Shown: positions 24,029 through 35,124, counted from the first letter of the stretch. The stretch: 64,000 nucleotides of DNA from Theocolax elegans (GCA_026168455.1 CM047426.1:48059589-48123588), one strand, 5' to 3'. Made by a program: numbers and translations. The notes: generated by a model not told the origin, from the letters alone.

Positions 24029-24484
24029 TCAAAGCCGTTCTTTCAATCTACTAATAATACCATTGTAATGTTGACTAAGTTTTCTAGTATCGTCTTTAAC
24101 ATTAATTGCATTATTCTCCAATTTGATATGTACCATTTCAGATACTAATCTTCTATTCCAATTACTCTCTCTATCTAATATTGAAATATCGTCAAAATTA
24201 AAGGAATGATTGAAAGACGTTATATGTTCATTAATAACAAATTGAGACTTTATTTTTTTGGTATTACTTTTATGTTCGTTAATTCTACATTGCAACTGTC
24301 TTTTAGTTTCACTAACATAACTAGCATTGCAATCTTTACAATCAATTTTATATACAACATTAGTCATAGAATTCTTTTCTGACTTTTCCTTACCTCTTAC
24401 AATGATATTATTAAGACTGGTACATATTGTCGGAATAGGTCTAATATATTTAAAATATTGTAAATCATGAGGCTTAAAGAACAA
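24029..24484 (-). CDS. PLE C-terminal thumb/GIY-YIG endonuclease fragment
   Basis: 151 codons, uninterrupted. PTICTSLNNIIVRG is followed by the endonuclease core VVYKIDCKDCNASYVSETKR, with the KDC/C cysteine pair and the YVSETKRQL segment that corresponds to the YIG-type motif, then RINEHKSN and a C-terminal DRESNWNRRLVSEMVHI block. PLE reverse transcriptases end in this domain, which nicks target DNA. Here the YIG glycine is replaced (YVS), while the plus-strand copy keeps YIGETKR, so this copy may be catalytically poor. The reverse transcriptase itself is missing from this copy. Confidence 0.85.
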   Translation of the reverse strand: MFFKPHDLQYFKYIRPIPTICTSLNNIIVRGKEKSEKNSMTNVVYKIDCKDCNASYVSETKRQLQCRINEHKSNTKKIKSQFVINEHITSFNHSFNFDDISILDRESNWNRRLVSEMVHIKLENNAINVKDDTRKLSQHYNGIISRLKERL

Positions 24485-24690
24485 AACTTATAATTAAAAC
24501 TATAATTGTTAAACCAAATGTATTCATTTGTATATTTTTTAAATAAAGGTATAGCCTGAAGAGGATGACGAAGAGTCTTCGAAACGTCGCCAGTTAATTA
24601 AACTTGTGGTTTATTCACCAAAATCGAACATTATTCTTTCTAAATAAATACTGCGTGGATGATAAAGAGAACAAAATTTATCTATAAGCA
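24485..24690 (+). repeat. PLE terminal repeat (pLTR) preceding the plus-strand copy
   Basis: The inverse of 23215-23500. It carries CCTGAAGAGGATGACGAAGA and CGAAACGTCGCCAG and lies directly upstream of the plus-strand PLE reading frame. Confidence 0.85.
24553..24591 (+). ncRNA. Hammerhead-like motif, partly decayed stem II
   Basis: CTGAAGA then GGATGAC-GAAGA-GTCTTC, then GAAAC. Stem II keeps only part of the pairing seen in the 23.3-kb copy (GTCATC there, GTCTTC here). Confidence 0.5.
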
Positions 24691-25198
24691 CTCGGATTTT
24701 GATTGAAAATCGTATCCTACAATGCTCTATACCAACGAAGATGAAGGTCAAAACATGACTTTCTACAAATACATTATGAATACTTTTGGACAACACAGCA
24801 TGTATAACATGAAGAAAATTACAGATTTGAAGAAAAAAATAAGTAAAGCAGAGTCACAGAGAATTTTCTTATTAAAATGCAGACGGTTTGATATCATACC
24901 AAAACATTTAAACAATATTTTTTACAATTTAGGACATTTAACTTTTATTAGCCATACAGCTAAAACTAAAATGAAAAATAGTATTTCAATACTCCAAAAT
25001 AAAATCTTAAATATTGAGATACAAGATATTAATATTCATATACCTTTTTTAAACAATAAACTTAATAATCTTATCACAAATGTTAATAAGTCATTACCAA
25101 TACAAGTTATAGAAGAATTTTATAATAGACTAAATGATAGTATAAAAAATCTGAAACAAAATCTTAATCGAAAATGTAAAAGTAAATTTGATATACTA

Positions 25199-25590
25199 TT
25201 AACGGGGTGCCATAGTCAATATTTATCCTCCCTACCTTATCGGCATACGTGATTATTAGTAATAAATTTGTAAATAAATCAGTATGTGAAAAAATAAAAG
25301 AAGAGGCGTCTTCGTTTATTGACAATCTAACTGTGTGCTGAATTTCAGATTAAAATTATATTGCATTTTTGAGAAAAGTCTTACCAAAAATGTGAACCTA
25401 ACCTCAACGAGGTGAAAAGATTTGATATTTTTGGTAAGACTTTTCTCAAAAACGCAATAATATTTTAATCTAAAATTCAGCACACAGTTAGATTGTCAAT
25501 AAACGAAGGCGCCTCTTCTCTTATTTTTTCACAGACTGTTCTACTTTTTTATTAATTAATCATCAAAAATTGAGTATGGAACCCCCTTAA
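25199..25590. mobile_element. TTAA MITE, family C, complete (392 bp)
   Basis: Left end TTAACGGGGTGCCATAGTCA; right end TGAGTATGGAACCCCCTTAA. The termini pair imperfectly. Internal inverted arms meet around 25400-25430. It is inserted in the PLE coding sequence with TTAA on both sides. The terminus matches that of the 1.38-kb element at 37416-38797. Confidence 0.92.
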
Positions 25591-26746
25591 AATGTAAAAA
25601 CAAAAACAGGGATAAAATGCGATTAAACAATCAAACAATTGTTCTAATAACCATAATTTTAGCAATAATAATAGAAATAAATGGTTTGTTTATTTAACTA
25701 ATTCAAATATTCCTTCAGATATAATTGATACTGTTTCGTTAGGACCAAAATTTAGTTCAAATACAAATTTAAATAAACATAATGTAAGAGATATGATTAA
25801 AAATATAGAACAATTGTTTGAACATTATGAATTCGAAACTGAAACAAAGAATTGTATTAGGAAAAGTGTTACACAATGTATGGAGAATAGTATTAAAAAA
25901 ACTACACATATCAAATATGAAGATAGGCTTTTTGCACAGAGGTTGAACAAGACAAGGTTGTTTTTAAAAAGTAACCATGTATTTTTTACCATGGCGGATA
26001 AAGGTAATGTCACAGTGGCTATTGACACAAAAACATATACATCAAAAATGCATAATCTTATTTCTGATACAAATACATACAAAAAGGTAGCCAAAAATAA
26101 AAATCCACTTATCAAGTTACAGAAAAATACACAAAATATATTAAATAGATGGAATGAATTGGGATATTTAGATAAATAATATCATAAAAATGAACTTACT
26201 CAAACAAATACTATGTTACCAAGAATTTATGGCTTACCGAAAGTTCATAAAAAAGATGTTCCATTAAGATCAATAATATCATGTATTGGAAGTCCAACTT
26301 ACAAATTATCGAAAATTATTGATAAAATAATCAGGTATAGCATAAATAAACCTAAATCATATATAAAAAACAGTCAAGAATTAATTATGAAAGTGACAAA
26401 CTGTGACATACCACCTGGATACATTTTAGTTTCGTTTGATGTTGTTTCACTGTTCACTAATATACCGAATGAACTTTTAATTAAAAGCATTGAAAAAAGA
26501 TATCAGTTGATCTCCAAGCACTATAATATAATACATATTTTAAATGGGATGGTAATTATTACCAACAAATTTTTGGTAGCCCGATGGGATCGCCAGTGAG
26601 CCCTCAATTTGCAGATTTAATTATGACGGACTTAGAGGAAAAATGCTTTAATAAATTAGATTTTAAACCTTTATTTTATTATCGTTACGTTGACGACACC
26701 ATAATGTATATACCCGAACACAAATTAGATACTTTACTCCTTACCT

Positions 26747-27260
26747 TTAAGGGGAGTCCGTACCGATAGCTTCAAAAATTCGCCACCCGAAATTTTGTGA
26801 GCAAAAGTGGCGCTGCCGTCAGATAAGCTGAGTTCATATTTGACAATAATTATGAACATTTAAAGGAAATAGAGTTTTAACCACACAAAATCAGAGTTGA
26901 GCGCCATCGCTATTGATGTAATGATTAATTACATATTGCTTAGCTGATCGAAAAGTCAGTATTTTCGACGAATAGTGAGAAGTACGGATCAATTCTGAGA
27001 ACACATACCGAAGTCACTTCGTACTTATCACTATTCGTCGAAAATACTGACTTTTCGATCAGCTAAGTAATATGTAATTAATCATTACATCAATAGCTAT
27101 GGCGCTCAACTTTGATTTTGTGTGGTAAAGACTCTATTTTTTTTTAATTGTTCAAAATTGTTGTCGAATATCAACTCAGCCTATCTGACGGCAGCGCTAC
27201 TTCTTCTCGCAAATTTTCGGGTGGTGATATATTCAACTATACTCTACGGACTCCCCTTAA
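26747..27260. mobile_element. TTAA foldback MITE (514 bp) in the PLE reverse transcriptase
   Basis: TTAAGGGGAGTCCGTACCGA on the left; TACGGACTCCCCTTAA on the right. Long inverted arms meet near 27000. Removing the element together with one TTAA puts the PLE reading frame back in register, from ...LDTLLLTF to NSYHNRL, matching the usual PLE protein order. This confirms the boundaries. Confidence 0.95.
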
Positions 27261-27947
27261 TAGTTACCATAATAGATTGTAATTTACACATGAGAAAGAG
27301 ACAAATAGCACTATTAATTTTCTAGAAGTATCGTTAATTAGAGAAAATTCAAATAGAATTATTACTAATTGGAATAGAAGGACACTTTTTCTGGTAGATT
27401 CTTAAACTTTGATTCGTGTCATACTGTACAGCAAAAGAGGGCTATGGTCTACGCCTTAGTAGATAAAGCTATCATATTATCACATCAAAAATTTCACAAA
27501 TTTAACATTCAAATTGTTAAGCAGTTTTTATACGATAAAAACTATCCGCAAAAATTCATAAATCATAATGTTAAAAAAAGGTTAAATAGAATTAGACACA
27601 TTAATAACAGTAATACAGTGAACCAAATTAACATAAATAAAAAATATTTTGGTACGTTAAAATTGCCATTTATATCAGGCTTTTATGATAAAATTGAAAA
27701 TTCAATAAAACAAAAATATATTAGACCTATTCCGACAATATGTACCAGTCTTAATAATATCATTGTAAGAGGTAAGGAAAAGTCAGAAAAGAATTCTATG
27801 ACTAATGTATATAAAATTGATTGTAAAGATTGCAATGCTAGTTATATTGGTGAAACTAAAAGACAGTTGCAATGTAGAATTAACGAACATAAAAGTAATA
27901 CCAAAAAAATAGAATCTCAATTTGTTATTAATGAACATATAACGTCT

Positions 27948-28393
27948 ATATATATGGCTCATGGGTAGAGCTCCCGACTCTCACACCGTGGGTCGTGGGT
28001 TCGATCCCAGACGTGTACCTCTGAAAATTTTTTCATGTGCATTTTTCGAACACCGCGACTCAGTGGCTCGGCGTGTCACTATAATGTGACGCCAGTTCAG
28101 GTGCGCGTGCGTTTCGTGCACTTGTCAGTGCATGAGAGGCACGGGCATCTGAACTATAGGGAACGTTAGGGACGCGAAGATGTAAAGAGGATCGCGGTGG
28201 TTCCATCGGGAGGACAGGAAACTGTAATTATTAGACTAATTACAGTGACCGACGATATCTCCCGATGGACACAAGCACCACTGTTTCAACTACATGTGCT
28301 TTGTTTACAGTCACACCGTTCACCTCCGTCGCTGATTAGCCCTGGCAGCATAAATAGAGCGACGTTAAATAACATGAAAAAAAAAAAAAAAAA
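27948..28393 (+). mobile_element. tRNA-derived SINE, family 1, in the PLE endonuclease
   Basis: The head resembles a tRNA: A-box-like TGGCTCATGGGTAGAGC and a B box GGTTCGATCCC. The body contains a nested hairpin (CCATCGGGAG near 28201 against CTCCCGATGG near 28260). The 3' domain, with CAAGCACCACTG, CGTCGCTGATTAGC and AGCGACGTTAAAT, ends in an A-run. A second copy lies on the minus strand at 60956-61392. Relative to the uninterrupted PLE copy at 24.2 kb, a few bases at the insertion point are lost and no clear target duplication is seen. Confidence 0.88.
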
Positions 28394-28655
28394 TCATTCC
28401 TTTAATTTTGACGATAATTCAATTTTAGATAGAGAGAGTAATTGGAATAGAAGATTAGTATCTGAAATGGTACATATCAAATTGGAGAATAATGCACTTA
28501 ATGTTAAAGACGATACTAGAAATTTAGTCAACATTACAATGGTATTATTAGTAGATTGAAAGAACGGCTTTGATTGTGTTGATTGCTTTTTTTTTTTTTT
28601 TTTTGCATTATATGGCCATTTTCATGAATTTGTAGCTCCCAGGGGATGCATTTTT

Positions 28656-29342
28656 CACTAACAAGGAGAGGTCACACCCTCTGGAAAACGGATCCTAACC
28701 AAACTCTAGGATATAATTTCTACTATAAAATCATGCAGAAAGCCGGAGTTTTAGTGTCCAATGGCCATTTTTACGATAGATATAAGCAAATAATGAAAAA
28801 TCTCGCCGAAAAAACCGTTGAGTTTGAATGCTTATAACTCAGAAACAATTAAAGATGTACGTATAAACTAAATTTTAAAAGAAAGCTGAGATCGAGTAAA
28901 TACGTTTTAAAAAAAAGAAAGCTCAAATATTTTAATATGGTCAAAAGTTATGGGAGAAATAAGAATTAGACGAAATTTTGAGCTAAAAAAATCATTAAAT
29001 TGTAACTTTAAATTTTCGATAAAATTTTGGCTAATTCTTATTTCTCCCATAACTTTTGACCATATTAAAATATTTGAGCTTCCTTTTTTTTAAACGTATC
29101 TACTCGATCTCAGCTTTCTTTTAAAATTTAGTTTATACGTTCATCTTTAATTGTTTCTGAGTTATAAGCATTCAAACTCAATGGTTTTTTCGGCGAGATT
29201 TTTAATTATTTGCGTATATCTATCGTAAAAATGGCCATTGGACACTAAAACTCCGGCTTTCTGCATGATTTTATAGTAGAAATTATATCCTAGAGTTTGG
29301 TTAGGATCCGTTTTCCAGAGGGTGTGACCTCTCCCTGTAAGA
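28656..29342. mobile_element. Foldback element with CACTAACAAGG termini
   Basis: CACTAACAAGGAGAGGTCAC at 28656 is mirrored by GTGACCTCTCCCTGTAAG ending at about 29342. The arms are near-perfect inverted repeats (TCTGGAAAACGGATCC against GGATCCGTTTTCCAGA; TAATATGGTCAAAAGTTATG and its complement) with a loop near 28985-29010. No coding capacity. Confidence 0.88.
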
Positions 29343-29639
29343 ACATTAATATGACTTTTTTTGTAAAATTTTCTGAACTTTCCATAAAAATACTTTTAAG
29401 GACATAAATCTATGCTGTTACACTCTTGTAAGCCATTTAAACCCTAAATAGTGAAAATCAGCAATTCTGCTCCGGACTCTGGAAACCTATTACTGTCTAA
29501 AAGATGTCTTTTTATAGTCAGAAACTGTCTATAAATTTCCAGAGTGGGTCTAAATCATTAAGATTACTTATGGTCAAAATATCTAGGAAAAGTGCCCGAA
29601 ATATTAATAGAAATGTATGTTTGTTGCCTTATAACGATG

Positions 29640-30255
29640 TATCTATTAGCATGATCATTGCAAAAAAATTTCTGCACTTACCTTGGAGTGGTAGAAAAGT
29701 ATCTCCACTTGTTTAGTATCCATCTAATCTCCTGTAAGCTGCTAAAAATACAAATATTATACAATAATAAAAAATTAATTTTTAAACATTTATAATGCTG
29801 GATTTTTAGTTTTACAACCCATACAGGAATTATAATACTAATCTAAAGGATTACTATAAATATATTAGCATTATTATTACTATAATTAAATATACGTATT
29901 TAATACAAAAAATATATAAACAAATCAGGTCTGAGATTATAACGAGTAATATGATTATGTGACAGTGACAAGTTTGTGAAATTCAAACAATATATCGCTG
30001 AATAATAATAATAATAATGTTGATACTTTTATAGTAATCCATCATATTAGTATCATAATTCTTAAAGTGTTTGTAAAATTTTAAATCCAGCATTATAAAT
30101 GTTTAAAAAATAATTTTTTATAATTGTATAATAATATTTGTATTTTTATCAGCTTACAGAGGATAAGATGGATACTGAAACAAGTGAAGATACTTTTCAC
30201 CACGCCAAGGTAAGTGTATACATTTTTTTTGAATGAACATGCCAATGATTAGTCC
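29640..30255. repeat. Inverted pair containing a mirrored micro-exon-like unit
   Basis: Arms at about 29640-29880 and 29995-30255. Each holds an exon-like block of about 50 bp with an acceptor (TTATCAGCTTACAG on the right arm) and a donor (CCAAGGTAAGTG). The right arm would encode MDTETSEDTFHHAK on the plus strand; the left arm encodes a diverged version on the minus strand. This could be the first coding exon of a transposase from the element family whose termini lie at 28656 and 30960. Confidence 0.6.
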
Positions 30256-30259
30256 AAGA

Positions 30260-30960
30260 TTCTTCAACTTCTTATTTTCTTCATAACTTTGCTCCAAATG
30301 GAGCAATTTAGCTTCTGTTTTTTTAAATTATATCTATTTGACCTCGAGTTGCTTCTGGTTTTTGGTTCGATTGTTCATCTTTATTGGTTTCGGAGTTATA
30401 AGCGATTAAACTGGAAGTAATTTTCATTGAAATTATTATTAGTTGTCAAACAACTTTCGTCGATGTCGCCATTGGTAATCAAACCAAAAACCAGAAAAAA
30501 GTTGAGTTCAAGTAAATATGGTTTGAAAAAAAAGAAGCTCAAATTGCTTAATTTGAAGCAAAGTTATGAAGAAAATAAAAAATTGAAGAAATTTTAACCA
30601 AAATTTAATATGAAAAATTTATTGTTTCTTTTGGCCTAATAATCTTCAATTTCTTATTTTCTTCATAACTTTGCTTCAAATTAAGCAATTTGAGCTTCTT
30701 TTTTTTCAAACCATATCTACTTGAACTCAACTTTTTTCTGGTTTCTGGTTTGATTGTTTATCTTTATTTGTTTCCGAGTTATAAGCGACCGAATTGGAAG
30801 TAATTTTTACTGCTATTATTATTGAATGTCGAATAACTTCCGTAAAAGTGGCCATTGGCAAGAGATAACTTGGCTTTCTTCATATTTTTATATTATAAAA
30901 GACATACCAAAGTTAGGATGAGATCCGTTTTCCGGAGGTCATGTACTTCCCTTGTTAGTG
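30260..30960. mobile_element. Related foldback ending in CTTGTTAGTG
   Basis: Three copies of one segment (ATTTTCTTCATAACTTTGCT and so on): direct at 30280, inverted at 30480-30610 and direct at 30650-30830. The right end reads GATCCGTTTTCCGGAGGTCA to CTTGTTAGTG at 30960, clearly related to the terminus at 29342. The left terminus is missing, unless the whole span from 28656 to 30960 is one composite element. Confidence 0.75.
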
Positions 30961-33060
30961 TTAGTTTATTAAAACTGTTACAGTCCTATTTCTTATTCTT
31001 GTGTCTGTAGCGTCCCATATACATGTGAGTGAATGTATTTAAGGGATGAGTACGGACCGAATAAATGGATTAAGCGTAATTGGGAAGTATACCGTCCGAT
31101 TTTACTTATTATTTGTAGATAACTTTATTTTATTTGTCCACTGATAGATGTATTGTCCGAAACTTTATTTATTTGTATTAAATTGTTTATTGACTTACTG
31201 TGATCTCGCTGTGTATATATATGTGTTAGCCTGTGATATTACTTTTAGTTTTACTATTAGCTTTACATTAACTGTGATATCATATACACTATTTATTTAT
31301 ATTGAATTTTATACACCGTATTTATTATATTTTGGCAATGTACAAATAGACATACATCTATCTATCTAGCCATAGTTAATTAATTCATTCGTCATATTAC
31401 CCAATTTACTACTTAAACTAGGTTCATATTCAATAACTTCATCACGTGAACTAAACATACAAGAATCAGTATTGTAGTACAGTACACGGCTTTGCTTAGT
31501 CAGTAGTATGAGCCGCAGTCACAACTTTGTATGAGACAATGGAGTTATAGCTTCATATATGTACTCCCACTTAACCTACAAGATTTCGTCATTGACGTGT
31601 ATCATTTCGTTCACATGTTTTTGAGGACTCATAATTATTTTTAACAATGACTGTCGAGATCTGACAATCTGCGTGTATTTCTATTATTCTTTATTATTTC
31701 TATTATTGTCTATTATTGTTTGTGTGCGCGTGTGTGTGTGTACATTTGCATATATATCCCCGATAAAAACATCACTCGCGTGCTTAACTCATTTCTTCCT
31801 AAGCGGACGTTTTATAGTGAATTGGTTTTTTGCCTAGAAAATTGTCGAAAAAAAACAAAAATAATAACCACAAACACTTTTCTGAACTAAAATTTTCCGC
31901 TCTTTCCGATTTTGAAGTCGGAATTTGAAAAATTCCATCGAAAAATTTAAAAATGGCGGTTTGAATTAGGTGAAAAATCAGAAATACATTTTTCAACATT
32001 TTGACATGCTTGTTTAGAATAAATCGGTTTAACGAACACCGTGAAACGGATTCATGTTGCAAATGATATTATCATTGAAACATTTGATGTTTGCGAATTT
32101 TTCCGAAAAATTGTCCAAGATCGTGTCAGTGACATCACGAAGTAATCGGAAACTTCTTATTTTTTAAAAAAATTTCTAATTTATACCAAATTTTGAATAC
32201 TTAGGTTCTCGAGATCGCTGATAACGAATCTGAAATCAGAATTGAAAAATTCAAGATGATGGATCCAACATGGCGGATATACGGGGGTTTTCAGGGTCGC
32301 TGATTACGAATCTAAAATCAGATTTGAAAAATTCAACATGGCGAATTCAAAAATGGCCTAAATTTTTTTCAAACATCAACCGAAGTGGATTCAATTGTTA
32401 ATATTTATTTTTGAAATAATGGTGGAAGAACTTATACATTTTTTTCAATGTATCTGATTTTAGATTCGTAATCAATCGTAGCTTTTAAACTAAGAACCTT
32501 GAAGCTTCGAGCCTATATAGACTTTTGTTCTACGTGTTTAGGACTATCAATTTACAAAGTTTCAAAAAAATTAGTCGAAAGCCACTTCTCATAAGGATTC
32601 TGTGGGGTCCTTTGCGAAAACATTTTGGACAACCATGTGTATAGCAGCCCCGATACTCGAAAACGATCAGTTTTCATTTAGATTATTTTACATTTTCGGA
32701 TAACATAAACTTACACGTTCTACCAGCAGCCGAGTTCTCGTTCACAATAAACTGATTACTGCAAAGATTTTTAAGAATGTTTATTTACTCGACTGTATCC
32801 TTCAGACAAAATTATTCCGATAGTATTTTTATGCAAAGTTTTTTTCTGAAAATAGTTGATCAAGCCGATGCTATAATCGTAGCTTCCATGAACGGGCATG
32901 TATTTCCATATTCTAAAAATATTTTTTGAAATACGATGCAAGCAGGTCTCAAAATCTCGACATTAAGTTTTCATTATAGACGGTAAAAGCAGTTATCGTT
33001 GGCCAAAAAATTGTTTAATAAAAAATAAGACTCAATTGATCTCTACGAACTCAAATTTTT
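30961..33060. other. AT-rich interval with dispersed non-coding repeats
   Basis: No convincing gene. 31715-31745 holds a GTGTGTG microsatellite. At 32200-32340 two direct copies of a phrase occur (TCGCTGATAACGAATCTGAA and TCGCTGATTACGAATCTAAA, each followed by ATCAGA...TTGAAAAATTCAA and an ATGGCGGA-like word). This looks like a decayed dispersed repeat. The rest is featureless. Confidence 0.45.
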
Positions 33061-33061
33061 A

Positions 33062-33790
33062 TTGATTGTTATGGTATCCACCCTGGTGGTCACTGTCGCG
33101 AGGGACCGTACGTTTGCTGAAGTCTTGGGGAAGCTCCGAAAGGAAGTCAACCCGGACGACAGCGGCGCCCAGGTTCTGAGCGTACGACCGACAGGGCGGA
33201 GAGATGTCCTGCTCCGGCTGGGCAAGAAGACGGACGCAACAGCATTCGCGGAGAAAGTCCGCACGGGTACTAAAGGTAAGGGAGAAGTTAGGATCCGAGA
33301 TCGAAGGGTGACCCTGGAGATCAGAGACCTGGACGCTCTCACAACGAGGGACGAAGTGGTGGCGGCCCTAGATGAAGGTTTCGCGTCTCCATCTGAGAGC
33401 CGAGAGGTGAAGCTTTTGGGTCCCTACCGCAATCAACAAAAGACATCCATCGTGAAGCTAGATCACGAGACCGTTGACAAGCTAAAGTCGATGCGACATC
33501 TTTGCGTCGGCTTTGTAAGCTGTCGCGTTCGGGATCGAGTTTTGGTCGAGAGGTGCTATCGGTGCCTAGACTTCGGCCACACGAAACGGAATTGTAAGGG
33601 AGTGGACAGGTCCTCGTCATGCTACAAGTGTGGCGAGCCTGAACACAACCTTAATAATTGTAAGAGTGCTTCCCAATGTTTCCTTTGTCCTTCAAAGGGT
33701 GCTCAGGGAGTATCTCACATGGCGGGGTCCGGAGCCTGTGCCATCTTTCGGCGCGCGCTCAAAACCGCAAGGAAGGCCGTTTCACGATAA
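33062..33790 (+). CDS. LINE ORF1 (gag-like) protein with CCHC knuckles, 5'-truncated
   Basis: An uninterrupted frame of 242 codons; the first ATG is at 33071, but the true start was upstream and is lost. The front half has basic and charged helices and an RRM-like VTLEIRDLDALT stretch. Then come two CCHC zinc knuckles, CYRCLDFGHTKRNC (residues 165-178) and CYKCGEPEHNLNNC (187-200), and a third variant at 206-226 (CFLC...H...C). This knuckle triplet is typical of R1/I-clade ORF1 proteins, which bind element RNA. It ends ARKAVSR. It is the best-preserved reading frame of its length among the retroelement genes here. Confidence 0.85.
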   Translation: MIVMVSTLVVTVARDRTFAEVLGKLRKEVNPDDSGAQVLSVRPTGRRDVLLRLGKKTDATAFAEKVRTGTKGKGEVRIRDRRVTLEIRDLDALTTRDEVVAALDEGFASPSESREVKLLGPYRNQQKTSIVKLDHETVDKLKSMRHLCVGFVSCRVRDRVLVERCYRCLDFGHTKRNCKGVDRSSSCYKCGEPEHNLNNCKSASQCFLCPSKGAQGVSHMAGSGACAIFRRALKTARKAVSR

Positions 33791-34010
33791 GTGGCAGTCT
33801 CAACGTGGGAGGATAGAATAAGGAACGAATGACGCATGTCACAGACACGCCTCCCAGCTTGAATTAATGTGAAAAACAGCTCCGGGCTGGGCAGGTGAAA
33901 GCGTTGGGTTCGGAGTTTTAGCCGGTAAGAATCCGGCACTGGCGACGAGTGCAGATCCTCGTCGTCGTCTTATGTAAGATTTCTCCAGTTTCCCACGAAA
34001 AAAAAAAAAA
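33062..34010 (+). mobile_element. R1/I-like LINE reduced to ORF1 plus 3' UTR
   Basis: A 242-codon gag frame is followed directly by a GC-rich 3' UTR with TAGCCGGTAAGAATCCGGCA (a small hairpin), then an A-run at about 33999-34012. No reverse transcriptase or endonuclease lies between them. The composition is sharply more GC-rich than the surroundings. The 5' end is truncated. No clear target duplication was found. Confidence 0.8.
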
Positions 34011-34094
34011 AGAAGAGCAGATACTATAATACGAATGGGGAAATTCTCTTTGTGAATCTTAATTAAACCATAAGCTTTAGGTATGTTTGTGTTA

Positions 34095-34680
34095 TCTAAA
34101 TTTAATTAAATATTAGCAAAACTATTTTCAATACTAAAAATGCCTTTATTATCCCAATCTTTTATAATAGATTGAATTTTAGTTTGCATTTTCCTAAGCG
34201 GGCATTTTTTTAATTTCTGTATAATATTTTTTATCATTGAGTGAGTCCTCCATCTTCCTAATATACATAGATCTCTCCATAATAACGCATACCGACCCCT
34301 TATCCGCCTTGGTGAACACAACATCTTGGTTGGTTTTCAGAAATTTAACTTTTGTTGTAGTTTTCTGCAATAATTTTATCCGTATAACTTGTGTGTTTCT
34401 TATTCGTAACAAATTTATTAACACACTGTACAAGTTCTTTCTTTAATTTATTATTCCTAACCGCAATACCTTCATAATTTAAACCGTCATTAGTATTGTT
34501 ATCTTGTGTGTTTGTTTCGTTAACTTGAAGGTGGAACTCAATGTCTTTCAAAATTTCGAAAGCGGTATTTTTATAGAAATTGGAGGTAAAATTAAATTTT
34601 TCGCCAAGACGCAATGTATCACGAACGTAAGGAGGGATATCTTTATTCATGGTGTTAACTACCCATTTATCTCATATCAA
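34095..34680 (-). pseudogene. Penelope-like N-terminal fragment, second PLE family
   Basis: Minus strand. DKWVVNTMNKDIPPYVRDTL and RLGEKFNF match the IPSDIIDTVSLGPKFS region of the other PLE. Then come FLKTNQDVVFTKADKGSVCV and MYIRKMEDSLNDKKYY (the conserved pre-RT ADKG block), ending with KDWDNKGIFSIENSF. A frame change lies near 34430-34345. The reverse transcriptase palm is absent. It is related to the fragment at 39440-39895, which begins with the same KDWDNKG block. Confidence 0.8.
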
Positions 34681-34689
34681 CAAATTCAC

Positions 34690-35120
34690 CTTCAATCAAA
34701 TTCATCGTCGATCTCAGCGGAATCGGAAGACTTGTTGTCTTCGGGGGGATGAATCGCGATTTCTCCGATTATTACCATAACCTCTACTTTCATATTATGT
34801 TATTTCAATCACGGACGAATCCACACCATCGTTAGAAGTTTTGCTATTGATTGCATACGATTTTGAATAAACGAATCAGCAGTGTGTGTGTATATATATA
34901 TATATAGTGAAATCATACATTTTTGTTGATTCTGAATTGGAACTCCCCGACGTATTATATCTTGTAAAAAATGTAAACTTAGTACTAATTTATTTAAGAA
35001 CACGTTATAAAAAAAGAAACATAAAAATAATTACATTATGCCTTATTAATCTTTAATCTATCATAATATCTTTATTATGATAAAAGGTCCCCCAGATCAT
35101 TTTCAGTAAATATGATAGAC
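34690..35120. other. Unassigned interval with a TG/TA microsatellite
   Basis: A TGTGTGTGTATATATATATA tract lies near 34880-34905. Nothing else can be supported. Confidence 0.4.
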
Positions 35121-35124
35121 TATA

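Larger units (their letters stand above)
23215..24484 (-). mobile_element. Penelope-like element, 5'-truncated, minus strand
   Basis: The 3' part of a PLE: endonuclease tail (24484-24029), 3' UTR, and a pLTR-like terminal repeat at 23215-23500. The terminal repeat is inverted relative to a second copy at 24485-24690. The structure, a short inverted fragment head-to-head with a longer copy (24.5-28.6 kb), is common for PLE insertions. Confidence 0.85.
24722..28559 (+). pseudogene. Penelope-like reverse transcriptase/GIY-YIG polyprotein, broken
   Basis: N-terminal segment at 24722 (TNEDEGQNMTFYKYIMNTFG), a long coiled region, then IPSDIIDTVSLGPKFS near 25720 and FFTMADKGNVTVAIDTK near 25990. 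The reverse transcriptase follows: LPRIYGLPKVHK and PLRSIIS (26213), catalytic VSFDVVSLFTNIP (motif A, 26430), GSPVSPQFADL (motif B, 26586), and YYRYVDDTIM (motif C with the YVDD Asp pair, 26685). A thumb region follows (27444-27700), then the endonuclease YKIDCKDCNASYIGETKRQL (27810) and the DRESNWNRRLVSEM tail (28430). Breaks are three insertions, an in-frame TAA soon after the foldback, and shifts near 25620, 26180, 26560 and 27400. Several shifts sit in homopolymers. PLEs copy RNA by target-primed reverse transcription. Confidence 0.88.
24500..28605 (+). mobile_element. Penelope-like element, near full length, interrupted three times
   Basis: The pLTR, N-terminal region, reverse transcriptase and GIY-YIG tail are all present in order on the plus strand. 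Three younger insertions break it: MITE C at 25199-25590, a foldback at 26747-27260 and a SINE at 27948-28393. It ends in a T-rich tract after the stop at about 28559, the same 3' sequence as in the minus-strand copy. Confidence 0.88.
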
